From NCBI GenBank assembly GCA_002702205.1, contig NZYP01000029.1, forward strand, positions 2,851 to 21,524: a DNA stretch of 18,674 nt. The letters run 5' to 3'. A program made the position numbers and the translations under genes. Below the pieces are notes generated by a model. The model saw only the letters and a program-made list of their open reading frames with translations, was not told the origin of the DNA and made no database searches. The first letter of the stretch is position 1. Each line of letters opens with the position of its first letter. This stretch comes from Flammeovirgaceae bacterium. Lineage in GTDB: Bacteria; Bacteroidota; Bacteroidia; Cytophagales; MED-G16. This document shows, piece by piece, positions 9,701 to 15,955 of this stretch.

Positions 9701-10817
9701 AAATTACTTTACCTTCTCCTAAATCAGTAAATGCTGAAAAGTTTCTTAGAGACTCAGAATTATTTGTTCGGTTAAGAATATAAACCTCCACCCTATTAAT
9801 ATTTATCCCTGAGGTTACTAATGGTAATGATGTTAACCATCTCTCATAATTATCTCTGAAAAAGTGACCCAGAAAATAGTGTCTATTTCTGTCATAGTTT
9901 GATCCAATAATTTCAAATTCTCTTCCTTGGAAACCATTATCTATTTTAATTGATTCTGCTTTTCCTTGTTGCCTAGATAAAATTCCAGTAATACTCAATC
10001 TCCCAAATTGCAGTTGGGTTTTTAAGCCAAATAAACTCTGAGCCCCTCTCAGAAGGCTATTTTTTACAGGCATACTTACATTTCCAACCTCAATTTTTTT
10101 TACTATCTCCTCATCAAATCCTGTATAATCTAATTTTAAATTATTCTGAAAATCAAATGTATTATTGTTATCGAAATTTGCAGTAATTTTTAATTTTTCA
10201 CCAACTTTTCCGTTTATATTTAAATTTATTTGCTGGTCATAATTGAACCCTCCATTTCTCTGCTGCCTTATAGGAATCGAAGGGTTTTCTACCTTTTGGA
10301 ATCTTCCTCCAAAATCAAGATTAACAAATCCATTTACCTGTAAATCAATAAAGTTTCCTCCGAAAATTCTATCTAAAGATTCAGGTATATATATTTTTGG
10401 AATCAATCTCCCACTTTTCAAAGCACTCTCTCCATCTAAGCTTAAGGACTTATCTCTAAAGTATTCTTTAACCTGTTTTTTAGTATTATATCTGTCATAA
10501 CTCTTAAATGGTATTGCAATTGAAGGCCTGTAATTCAAAGAACCTAATTTCTCTTCTAAATAAAAGACTCTAGATGTATCGTACTTAGAGGAAAGTTTCA
10601 GAAGACTGGTATTTAAATTATATGCATTATTTGAAAAAAGACTTGAGAAAGGGTCTGAGTATCTATCATTAATTTGATAGGTAGTAAAGTTTGTGGGATA
10701 ATAAACTGAGTCAACTTCACTTTTTATTGAATCTGTATTATTTTGACTAAATAAATACGAACTATCTGCGAGGAGTGCAATAACAAAAAATATACAAAAA
10801 TGTGTTGCTAGTCTCAA
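3750..10817 (-). CDS. sprA: Type IX secretion system outer-membrane translocon SprA (Sov)
   Basis: Giant protein of 2355 residues, close to the known 2400-2500 for SprA and Sov. SprA forms the very large single-chain outer-membrane barrel through which T9SS cargo reaches the cell surface, as established for Flavobacterium johnsoniae. A signal peptide ends near LFSQ (residues 22-25). The N-terminal conserved region includes PESLDRIFGG (145-154), VNLDFGGRF (165-173), QQRNGGFNYDQQINLNINGK (185-204) and LLRGAQSLFGLKTQLQFGRL (255-274). The remainder is a long series of amphipathic beta strands and loops, ending with an aromatic/hydrophobic strand (SFGARLRLSL) as in outer-membrane barrels. The frame has no interruption. 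The only available in-frame start is TTG at 10817, preceded in frame by a TGA seven codons upstream; see the finding on the A8 run at 10826-10833. It lies 18 bases after ruvA and 44 before gcvH. Confidence 0.97.
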   Translation of the reverse strand: MRLATHFCIFFVIALLADSSYLFSQNNTDSIKSEVDSVYYPTNFTTYQINDRYSDPFSSLFSNNAYNLNTSLLKLSSKYDTSRVFYLEEKLGSLNYRPSIAIPFKSYDRYNTKKQVKEYFRDKSLSLDGESALKSGRLIPKIYIPESLDRIFGGNFIDLQVNGFVNLDFGGRFQKVENPSIPIRQQRNGGFNYDQQINLNINGKVGEKLKITANFDNNNTFDFQNNLKLDYTGFDEEIVKKIEVGNVSMPVKNSLLRGAQSLFGLKTQLQFGRLSITGILSRQQGKAESIKIDNGFQGREFEIIGSNYDRNRHYFLGHFFRDNYERWLTSLPLVTSGININRVEVYILNRTNNSESLRNFSAFTDLGEGKVILKESNSQVGSGNGGPNDNGSNLLFSNLTSNAGLRNIDQVDDLLSSQFIFSKSLDYEKVTSARKLDTDEYEINKTLGYISLLRRLQNDEVLAVSYEYTYNGERFKVGELTEDYQNRDESEVIFLKLLRPSNINVSIPTWDLMMKNIYNLNATRIESENFELKVNYRDDAVGFNNPSLNEGVLTRDKPLVRLLGLDRLNSNNDPQYDGNFDFVEGFTINPERGNIIFPVLEPFGSTLDSYFQESSEIDLSERYVYKELYEMTQDEAEKVLSKNKFFIVGTVSSGSGSEINLPGLGISENSVVVTAGNLQLVEGTDYTVNYNLGSVRILNPSILSSGQEINVSFEKADLFNFQTKWLSGARAEYEFDENINLGFTVFHLNERPGGVTRFSVGNEPVKNTKYGFDFNINKESELITKVINAIPLLGTREMSNINFSTEFAQIVPGTSNMINGEGITYIDDFESAVIPISIGGSNLSWKLGSTPQTTNDKFDKSKLTTNNLGYSYNRAKIAWYTIDNIFYLNGGTQKPRNISLDDLENNYIKAISPQDIFRQQDRQLINTNLPVFDIAYFPSERGQYNYNTDLTSSGLLKNPASNFGAITRSISNDTDFDRTNVQYIEFWMMDPFIEGENGKVLDGIFNDNNSSGGKLIFNLGNVSEDLMKDNVHAFENGLSSDYSDSGIKYNEWGRVTTKQYLTKFFENNNESRENQDVGLDGLKDDGEVNYFQQNFLDKLTLNTGASERLISDVSADNFQYYLGEDLDASNKKILERYKSFNGMEGNTPLTSNTNFSSQGSPFPENEDLNEDNTLSDLESYYEYELDLRPSSMNVGQNNIVDKITDQSGNATWYQFRIPIRNPDRVHGNISDFKTIRFIRTYLTDWEDPVVLRFAKFQMVGSQWRKYDSNLYQSGLNEVSEITDSDMQISVVSIEENSIGSETKSPYVVPPGIPRDIDNTTIVQRRTNEQSLQLCVDDLSDGDAKAVFKESNFDLINYGRIKMFIHAEPNDGDIISDDEINAFLRFGSDYENNYYEIELPLKVTRPSLLNQNGSNLERAIWPEENEVNVFIEELLALKSERNREVSDISIPYSKPSRNGKYIFRIVGRPSLSSVLNFMIGVKNPISEDRSSKSACLWFNELRLTDFDKTKGWAANASLNMKLSDFGTVSSSARYTSVGFGSIQQRISERSREETMQYDASANLNLDKFLPSKSGIKLPLYISTSKTIVTPKYDPLDKDIPLSASINSFDTRKEREDYKKLTEERMESKSISLANVRKERTNSESRVDFWDIENFSTSFSYSERKSSNVTTQTLETKEHRGNISYNFSPKTISIQPFKNVKFFDSKFLKLIKDINFNPLPSSVNIRGDMNRSFNKTQYRNSDLTTSGVDPIFEKYFSLNKSYGLQWNIFNSMNIDFNVIDNSVVDEPEGELDTQEKLDSMYYNLKRLGRTKNFNQSTSVNYKLPIDKIPLLDWVSSTAKYSSRYMWSAGSYQQSDTLGNTVENGREYSLTTKLDVNKLYNKIPVFKNYTKKFKEKDSTSTVFQSRVFDGIMKMLMSLKSINLTYNVSERTAMSGIIDSPGIFGMNNISGSPGWDFIFGSQDAGVRKRAASNGWLVKNDFLNTPFLQSRNHNFQFRSSLEPVNGFRIQLDAKRLVTENFQEIFRYNSSDDSFVSLTPSRGGNFSLSFLAIKTAFVNEDNSKSSPTFLKFVENRKVIRSRLNNLNNSGEYGLNSQDVLIPAFISAYSDSDPSNFSLKPFPKIPIPNWRIDFSGLSKIKSLSEIFTTITLTHSYQSTYSVGEFSNSLLYMNNLDFTNSLMNYPLASEQTENGLIPFYIINQVRIVERFAPLIGLNLRTKNNLNARIDFKKDRNIMLNLSNSQVNEMRNSDFTIDFGYTRDELRLPFKYQGNTIILDNEIEFRLNFTIRNTKTIQRKIDDESVVTNGNYNFQLRPNINYTVNDRMNLVIYYDRVINKPTVSNSFPRYSTSFGARLRLSLNQ

Positions 10818-10835
10818 AGTAAAACTTTTTTTTCA

Positions 10836-11420
10836 CTAAGATCTCTTAAGTACTTCTTTTATAAGATCTTCCAGATTGATACCATCATTTTTATCAATAA
10901 TAGAGTCAATATGGCGTTCAACAACATTCTTCGAAATACCCAAAGAAGATAAAGCTGATAACGCTTCATCTCTTATTGTATTGCCTTCATTTTGAGAAAA
11001 TTTTACATTTTCAATATCTTCTACTGAAATCTTATCTTTCAATTCTAAAATGATTCTCTCTGCTGTCTTTTGACCAATTCCTTTTACTGATTTTATCTTA
11101 TTAACATCTGAGTCAATAATTGCTATTTTCAGCTCGTCTGCAGAGAGAGATGATAAAATCATAACAGCTGTGCTTGGACCAACACCAGATATTGAGACAA
11201 GATCAAGAAATGTTTTTCTTTCCATTTTATTGTAAAAACCGTAGAGGGTGTGGGCATCTTCTTTCACATGAAGGTGAGTATATATATATAATTCATTTAG
11301 ATCCTTGATTTTAGAATAAGTTCTTAATGAAATATTGACTTTATATCCAATACCGTTAACATCAACTATGACTTTTGATGGATCAATCTCAACTTTATTT
11401 CCTTTCAAAAATGATATCAT
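10836..11420 (-). CDS. ruvA: Holliday junction branch migration protein RuvA
   Basis: Complete at 194 residues, typical for the family. RuvA tetramers bind four-way DNA junctions and load the RuvB motor during recombinational repair. The N-terminal OB-fold domain runs from about 1 to 62 (MISFLKGNKVEI, VNGIGYKV, HVKEDAHTLYGF). Two helix-hairpin-helix motifs follow: ISGVGPSTAV (77-86) and VKGIGQKTAERI (112-123). The C-terminal domain (about 147-194) that contacts RuvB is present (ALSALSSLGIS). The ATG overlaps the TGA of the DUF4837 gene in an ATGA, which suggests translational coupling. A short TA repeat near 11279-11290 is silent coding sequence. No ruvB or ruvC is in the window. The ruvA-sprA adjacency also occurs, as I recall, in other Flavobacteriia. 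Confidence 0.97.
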   Translation of the reverse strand: MISFLKGNKVEIDPSKVIVDVNGIGYKVNISLRTYSKIKDLNELYIYTHLHVKEDAHTLYGFYNKMERKTFLDLVSISGVGPSTAVMILSSLSADELKIAIIDSDVNKIKSVKGIGQKTAERIILELKDKISVEDIENVKFSQNEGNTIRDEALSALSSLGISKNVVERHIDSIIDKNDGINLEDLIKEVLKRS

Positions 11421-12502
11421 ATCTCAAATGTGTTTAAAATAGAGTTTATTTCTTGCATTAAATTTCTTTTTTTTTGACCAGGTGCAAATACGTATCCTTC
11501 TATATAATAAGCCCTATTCTTTTTCTCATCATATAGAGTATAACTTTTGAAAGGGCCTCCTGCAGATAAATCACTTAACTTCCATAAACCAATAGCTTCA
11601 ACACCACGTTTATTTTTAAAGATTATATCCTTATATTCAATAGGAAAGACATCCTGAAGAGTCATAAAAACTTTTTTGTTTTCGGAATCTGTTAGAAATT
11701 TTTTTGAAACTTTCTCTCTAATTTTTAAAACACTTATAAAATCAACCCATTCATTATCATTAAAGTCCTCGTAATAGACAAATATATTTTTCTCAGAGTC
11801 TGGTTCAAGTTGTCTCAACCAAAAGAAATTTCCTTCTGAATCTGGAAGATTCTTTGCTAGATCATAGCCTAAAGGGATTTTAATCTTAACTGAATGATCT
11901 TCATATATTTTAGATACTATATTATCTTCTTGTCTTCTAAAAATATCATTCCTGACTCTTTTCTTTACTTCATCTTCAAAATACTTTAAAATTAAATGCT
12001 TATTAGTTTCAATTTTTCTTAATAAGAGTTTCTCAGACTTACCAAAAAGATATAGAATTACCTGCCCTTTTGCATATTGATCTCTTCTGGTAAAGTAATA
12101 AAGGCTTGTATCATTTTTCATTCTTTTTAGAGAATTCTCATTGAAGTTCTTACGAAGTATATCGGAATCGATACCCCTTCCATCAAGTGTAAATGCAACA
12201 ACTATATTTTTTGCATGTTTAAGTATACTATTAAAACTTCTAGGTCTGATATACCTTAGATCAAATTTCTTTTCGGGTTGTGGTAATCCTGACAAAAATG
12301 ATCCATATGTATTAACAAGAGATCTGCCAACATCTCTCTGAAATGTTGCAGAGTCCATAACTATTAACATCTCATTATTTTCACCAGATGCTTTTGGAAG
12401 AAATGATTTACTTATTTCTCTTGATTTATTAGTATTATTACCACAAGAGATAATAGAGGAAAATAATAATATCTTAATAAGAAACTTTATTATGCTAAAC
12501 AT
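11417..12502 (-). CDS. DUF4837 family lipoprotein
   Basis: Protein of 361 residues with a lipoprotein signal: a hydrophobic stretch then IISC, giving Cys20 as the lipidated residue. The following residues (GNNTNKS) contain no early aspartate. The mature N-terminus matches my memory of DUF4837, a Bacteroidota-specific family: LPKASGENNEMLIVMDS (35-51), GLPQPEKKFDLRYI (72-85) and FNSILKHAKNIVVAF (90-104). The C-terminal half is mixed alpha/beta with no catalytic motif I can identify. Its biochemical role is unknown. It is the first gene of the minus-strand run that continues into ruvA, to which it is joined by an ATGA overlap, and it is divergent from the TerB-like gene. Confidence in the family name is moderate to high; no function is claimed. 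Confidence 0.88.
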   Translation of the reverse strand: MFSIIKFLIKILLFSSIISCGNNTNKSREISKSFLPKASGENNEMLIVMDSATFQRDVGRSLVNTYGSFLSGLPQPEKKFDLRYIRPRSFNSILKHAKNIVVAFTLDGRGIDSDILRKNFNENSLKRMKNDTSLYYFTRRDQYAKGQVILYLFGKSEKLLLRKIETNKHLILKYFEDEVKKRVRNDIFRRQEDNIVSKIYEDHSVKIKIPLGYDLAKNLPDSEGNFFWLRQLEPDSEKNIFVYYEDFNDNEWVDFISVLKIREKVSKKFLTDSENKKVFMTLQDVFPIEYKDIIFKNKRGVEAIGLWKLSDLSAGGPFKSYTLYDEKKNRAYYIEGYVFAPGQKKRNLMQEINSILNTFEI

Positions 12503-12504
12503 AA

Positions 12505-12535
12505 TTTAATATTTTAAATAATAATATTAATTTTA
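12505..12535 (+). promoter_or_regulatory. Possible Bacteroidota-type promoter for the TerB-like gene
   Basis: The 50-base gap between the divergent DUF4837 and TerB-like starts must hold both promoters. On the plus strand TTTA (12505-12508) is followed after 19 bases by TAATTTTA (12528-12535). This resembles the Bacteroidota -33 TTTG and -7 TAnnTTTG elements with G to A at each last position. The background is extremely AT-rich, so a chance match is quite possible. On the minus strand only a TTTTTG at 12547-12542 stands out, and no good -7 element follows it. Confidence 0.25.
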
Positions 12536-12552
12536 GGTAAACAAAAATCACT

Positions 12553-12963
12553 ATGAGTAAAGAAATTTTAAATAAATCAATTACATCATGTTTTGCAAAA
12601 ATAGCAAGAGTTGATGGAAGTATAGGTCAAGAGGAAAAAGATATTATGAACTCAAGTAAAATTCTTAAGAAATATAAGTCTGAAGATGTTGAGACAATAA
12701 ATACAAATAATTTTTTCAATAATATACAAGGAGAATTCGGTAAGACTATTAAAGAAAACTTGAGTGATGAAGAAAAAGAAGATTTTATTACAGATTTAGT
12801 TAGTCTGATTAAGTCTGACAACAAAGTACACGATCACGAGTTCTTTTTACTTGGTCATGTAGCAAATTCTATAGGTTACAGTCCTGAAAATGTTGCAGAA
12901 ATAATAAAGAAAAAAGGAATCAGAGGAAATTCTTCTGGTTGGTTCTCTTGGTTATTTGGGTAG
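12553..12963 (+). CDS. TerB-like (tellurite-resistance B fold) small protein
   Basis: Soluble protein of 136 residues, predicted mostly helical. It has the two acidic repeat-like motifs of TerB-fold proteins: AKIARVDGSIGQEEKDIM (15-32) and a later LVSLIKSDNKVHDHEFFLLG (81-100). In this fold such Asp/Glu-rich turns between helices can bind metal. The C-terminus is glycine- and tryptophan-rich (SSGWFSWLFG), possibly a membrane- or protein-docking tail. There is no signal peptide. It stands alone on the plus strand between two minus-strand runs; its stop codon is one base from the convergent stop of tatA, leaving no room for a separate terminator. TerB-like domains occur in many proteins unrelated to tellurite, so no resistance phenotype should be inferred. 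The family call rests on motif appearance only. Confidence 0.72.
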   Translation: MSKEILNKSITSCFAKIARVDGSIGQEEKDIMNSSKILKKYKSEDVETINTNNFFNNIQGEFGKTIKENLSDEEKEDFITDLVSLIKSDNKVHDHEFFLLGHVANSIGYSPENVAEIIKKKGIRGNSSGWFSWLFG

Positions 12964-12964
12964 A

Positions 12965-13168
12965 TTACTTTTTTTCAGAACCTGAGTCAGACTCCTTCTC
13001 GATTTCTTTTTTTATTTCTCTTGAAGCGTCTTTAAACTCTCTTATTCCTTTTCCAAAACCCTTAAATATTTCTGGTATTTTATTAGCACCAAAAAAAATA
13101 ACAACAATAAGGCCAATTATTATCCACTCCCATCCTCCAGGCATTCCTAAACCAAATATTATATTCAT
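12965..13168 (-). CDS. tatA: Twin-arginine translocase subunit TatA
   Basis: Protein of 67 residues from the ATG at 13168. It forms the variable-size pore of the Tat pathway that exports folded proteins across the inner membrane. Its short N-terminus is followed by one membrane helix (about 13-26: WEWIIIGLIVVIFF), the conserved FGANKIPEIFKGFGKGIREF hinge and amphipathic helix (26-45), and a charged C-terminal tail (EIKKEIEKESDSGSEKK). A longer frame opens at 13219, but its extra 17 residues (MDYQEMILLYLHIKYLI) do not belong to the family and would overlap the upstream gene, so the internal ATG was chosen. The short length and lack of an extended C-terminal domain favour TatA over TatB. No tatC is in the window. 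It lies 32 bases after the EnvC-like gene, an arrangement I recall from other Flavobacteriia. Confidence 0.93.
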   Translation of the reverse strand: MNIIFGLGMPGGWEWIIIGLIVVIFFGANKIPEIFKGFGKGIREFKDASREIKKEIEKESDSGSEKK

Positions 13169-13200
13169 AATTAGATATTTAATATGTAAATATAGCAAAA

Positions 13201-14382
13201 TCATTTCTTGATAATCCACTTTTCTGGATTCAACTTGATATTATTCTTCCAAACTTGAAATTGAAGTTCAGTAACACCATCGCTGTTAGTAACTAAATCA
13301 CCTATAATATGACCCTTAGATATAACTTGGTCCTTTTCAATTTTTAAATTTTTTAATCTAGCGTAAAGTGTAAAATAATTACCATGGTTTATTATTACTA
13401 CGTTATTCATTCCAGGAATGAAGGCAATTGTAGAAATTTTTCCTTCAAAAATTGAAGAGACCTTTGATGATTTATTGGTTTGAATATCTACTCCATCATT
13501 TTTAACTTTTACGCTCTTAATTACAGGATGAGGATGTTCTCCAAATTTATTAGATATAAAACCAGAGGATACTGGCCAACTATGTTTACCAATTAAAGAT
13601 TCAAATTCTGAGGAGACCCTTTCTAGATCAATATTTTCATCATCTGACCGAGAAACTTCAGATTCTTTTCTAATAATTTCTCTTATTAAAATATCTATTT
13701 TTATTAAAGCTTCTTTTCTGTTTTTTATTTCTTTTCTTATCTTATCTTGTCTTCTGCCAAGGTCCGATATAATTTTTTTTTGTCTGCCTTTTAAACTTTG
13801 TAATTTATTATTCTCAGACAACTCACTTCTAAGTAAATTATCCTTATTTATTCTTACTCTTTTTAAATTTTCTTCTTCTAATTTTAATTTATTTTTTACT
13901 TCTTTTATCTCATCTATCTGGGTTTTTCTAAAGGAAGAATACTGAAATAAATAATTCATACGTCTAAACATTTGATTATAATTTTCAGAAGAAAAAATAT
14001 AACTTATTTGAGTTAATGATGATCTAGACTTATAAGAATTATATATCATATCAGCATACTCATTGGTCAATAATTTTACATCATTGGTAAGAGAAGATAT
14101 TATATTGGTTAGTGATTTAATTTCTCTATCCTGCGAATTAATATCTGACCTAAGAGACCTTATTAAATTTTGCCTATTATTTATCTGTCTGTTAATAACT
14201 TTAAGTCTACCGATTGAAACTGTTTTTGAATTTTCTGTTTCTTTAAGAATTTTCTCAGCCTCATTTATTTTTTGAATATTAACCTCTCTTTCATTCTCTA
14301 AATTAATCCTAGAGTCTTGAGCTATTAATGCATTTATTAAAAAAATTGATAATAATATATAACTAAATGTTTTTGACAACAT
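13201..14382 (-). CDS. EnvC-like murein hydrolase activator (coiled coil plus degenerate LytM/M23 domain)
   Basis: Protein of 393 residues. A signal peptide ends near ALIAQ (18-22). Residues about 24-250 are a long charged coiled coil with one interruption (about 112-150), as in EnvC. Residues about 265-390 are a LytM (peptidase M23) domain, recognisable from WPVSSGFISNKFGEHPHPV (269-287), DGVDI (296-300), INHGNYFTLYARL (331-343) and LQFQVWKNNIKLNPEKW (373-389). The zinc ligands are mostly lost: Asn295 stands where the first His belongs, only Asp299 is kept, and Glu372-Leu-Gln374 replaces the final His-x-His. The domain is therefore expected to have no hydrolase activity and, like E. coli EnvC, to activate cell-wall amidases during division. 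It overlaps the DUF4292 gene by 20 bases and precedes tatA. No FtsEX or amidase gene is in the window. Confidence 0.9.
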   Translation of the reverse strand: MLSKTFSYILLSIFLINALIAQDSRINLENEREVNIQKINEAEKILKETENSKTVSIGRLKVINRQINNRQNLIRSLRSDINSQDREIKSLTNIISSLTNDVKLLTNEYADMIYNSYKSRSSLTQISYIFSSENYNQMFRRMNYLFQYSSFRKTQIDEIKEVKNKLKLEEENLKRVRINKDNLLRSELSENNKLQSLKGRQKKIISDLGRRQDKIRKEIKNRKEALIKIDILIREIIRKESEVSRSDDENIDLERVSSEFESLIGKHSWPVSSGFISNKFGEHPHPVIKSVKVKNDGVDIQTNKSSKVSSIFEGKISTIAFIPGMNNVVIINHGNYFTLYARLKNLKIEKDQVISKGHIIGDLVTNSDGVTELQFQVWKNNIKLNPEKWIIKK

Positions 14383-15130
14383 ATTTAGAGGGAATATTAA
14401 AAGGAAACTTAAGTGGCTTATTGGTTCTCTCTACCTCTCTGTAATTGAAATTGATGTTATTAATAACAGGAACAGATGAATCTTCTAAATAACTAACGGA
14501 TGTGAATAGGTGTCTCCCTGGAAAAAGTATTTTACCCAGAGGCTTAAAATTTTCATAGTCTACTGTCAAAAGGTAATTAGTAACCTCATCAAAAAGAATT
14601 AACTTCTCAACTTTTGATGTTTTACTATTTACCAAGTTCTGAGACTGAATAGATCCTTTTTCTTGAATTATTTTAAAATAATTTCCTTCGCTTGCTAAAT
14701 TATCTGATTCAGAAATATCATATAACAAGTTGCCAGTGAGAATGGATTCAAGCTGCTCAAAATTGAGTTTAATTTTAAAGGTATTCTCTATAATATCTGG
14801 TGTTGATTTAATTACCTGTTTATTAACTCTGTCAATTATTATAATTTCATCCTTAGTTACCAAACCCCTAGCCGCCTCAATACCTAAAGCTACTCTAACA
14901 GAAAACCAGATTTTTTTGTCTTTCTCAATTCTAGTGTTTAGAGTTGCATTTATTAACTGGTTTTCATTTTTGTATTGGAACTTTGATTTAGTTGATAAAA
15001 ATTTATAATCTATTTCATCAACAACAAAATCATTTATCTCAATTTTTGAAGACTCAAATGGAACAAAATCTTTTTTGCAGGAAGAAAGTAATATTGTCAG
15101 AAATATAACAGAAAATTTCTTCAGATTCAT
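14363..15130 (-). CDS. DUF4292 family lipoprotein
   Basis: Protein of 255 residues with a lipoprotein signal peptide (MNLKKFSVIFLTILLSSC), giving Cys18 as the lipidation site; KKD follows. The central part carries the signature I associate with DUF4292: KIWFSVRVALGIEAARGLVT (73-92) then KDEIIIIDRVNKQVIK (93-108). The remainder is predominantly beta strand. The family has been likened to LolA/LolB-type folds, which would fit lipid or lipoprotein handling at the envelope, but no direct function is known to me. It is 36 bases downstream of the enoyl-CoA hydratase gene and overlaps the EnvC-like gene by 20 bases, so its real partner is probably EnvC and TatA in an envelope block. Confidence 0.88.
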   Translation of the reverse strand: MNLKKFSVIFLTILLSSCKKDFVPFESSKIEINDFVVDEIDYKFLSTKSKFQYKNENQLINATLNTRIEKDKKIWFSVRVALGIEAARGLVTKDEIIIIDRVNKQVIKSTPDIIENTFKIKLNFEQLESILTGNLLYDISESDNLASEGNYFKIIQEKGSIQSQNLVNSKTSKVEKLILFDEVTNYLLTVDYENFKPLGKILFPGRHLFTSVSYLEDSSVPVINNINFNYREVERTNKPLKFPFNIPSKYVVKNI

Positions 15131-15166
15131 TTCGGTAAAAGTAATAATTAAAATTTATACCAAAAA

Positions 15167-15955
15167 TTATTTTCCTTTGAAAGAAGGACATCTTTTTTCA
15201 TGAAATGCTTTAACCCCCTCCTTAAAATCTTCTGAGTCACATAGTTTAGAAAAAATTTTAATTTCTTCATCAAATCCATTAACATCTTTATTATAAAAAT
15301 TATTTACAGACTTAATTACGTTAGCTATTGCTTTAGGGCTCTTCCTCTTTACTGTATTTATAATAGATATTGATTTCTCCATGGCCTTTTCTTTATCATC
15401 TAAAACATAATTTACAAGACCATATTCTAGCGCTGATTTAGCATCTACCATCTCAGCTGTTAGCATCATATCTAAAGCCCTTCCCTTACCAATTATCTGA
15501 GTGAGCCTTTGTGTTCCACCATAACCAGGTATTGTTCCAAGGTTTATTTCAGGTTGAGAAAATTTTGCGTTTTCTGTTGCAACCCTTAGATGACAACTCA
15601 AAGCCAATTCACATCCTCCACCTAAAGAGTATCCATTTACTAAGGCAACTACAGGAATTGGCATGCCCTCAATAGTATTAAAAAGATCATGTCCATTCTC
15701 TGATAATTGTTTTGCTGATTCTTCATTTAGTTCATTAAACTCAGCAATGTCTGCACCAGCAACAAATGATTTTTGACCAACACCAGTTATAATAACTCCA
15801 TAAAATCCTTTGATAGAAGATCTGATCTCAGTAAAACATTGCTTCAACTCTGATATTGTAGTTTTATTTATAGCATTAAGTTGTTTTGGTCTATTTATTT
15901 CAATTAAATAATAATTCTCCTTAGTATGAAAGTTTATGAATTGATAATTTTTCAT
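15167..15955 (-). CDS. Enoyl-CoA hydratase/isomerase (crotonase) family protein
   Basis: Complete at 262 residues, normal for the family. It should hydrate trans-2-enoyl-CoA to 3-hydroxyacyl-CoA in fatty-acid or amino-acid breakdown. Visible motifs are NRPKQLNAIN (21-30), SFVAGADIAEF (63-73, first oxyanion-hole strand), NGYSLGGGCELALSC (107-121, second oxyanion hole with Glu116) and SQPEINLGTIPGYGGTQRL (133-151, with Glu136). Both catalytic glutamates of true hydratases are present, so hydratase activity is more likely than an isomerase or another crotonase reaction. The acyl chain length cannot be told. The ATG overlaps the TGA of the threonine dehydrogenase gene (ATGA), so it is probably translated together with it, though the two reactions are not obviously connected. 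Confidence 0.94.
   Translation of the reverse strand: MKNYQFINFHTKENYYLIEINRPKQLNAINKTTISELKQCFTEIRSSIKGFYGVIITGVGQKSFVAGADIAEFNELNEESAKQLSENGHDLFNTIEGMPIPVVALVNGYSLGGGCELALSCHLRVATENAKFSQPEINLGTIPGYGGTQRLTQIIGKGRALDMMLTAEMVDAKSALEYGLVNYVLDDKEKAMEKSISIINTVKRKSPKAIANVIKSVNNFYNKDVNGFDEEIKIFSKLCDSEDFKEGVKAFHEKRCPSFKGK

Noticed and set aside
11279..11290. Short TA dinucleotide repeat
   Set aside because: It encodes the in-frame IYIYTHL segment of RuvA and is too short to suggest a regulatory or unstable repeat.
11468..11475. Another eight-base A run on the coding strand, in the DUF4837 gene
   Set aside because: The reading frame continues normally through it to a family-like C-terminus; runs of this length are common in this AT-rich DNA. 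It shows that an A8 run alone is not evidence of phase variation.
12961..13000. Small inverted repeat GAGT-CTG-ACTC near the end of tatA, considered as a terminator
   Set aside because: The four-base stem lies within the tatA coding region, ahead of an A-rich rather than U-rich stretch in its own transcript, so it does not look like an intrinsic terminator.
12939..13211. Open plus-strand frame of 90 codons opposite tatA
   Set aside because: The minus strand encodes a clear TatA, and the plus-strand frame has no family resemblance and overlaps the end of the TerB-like gene.
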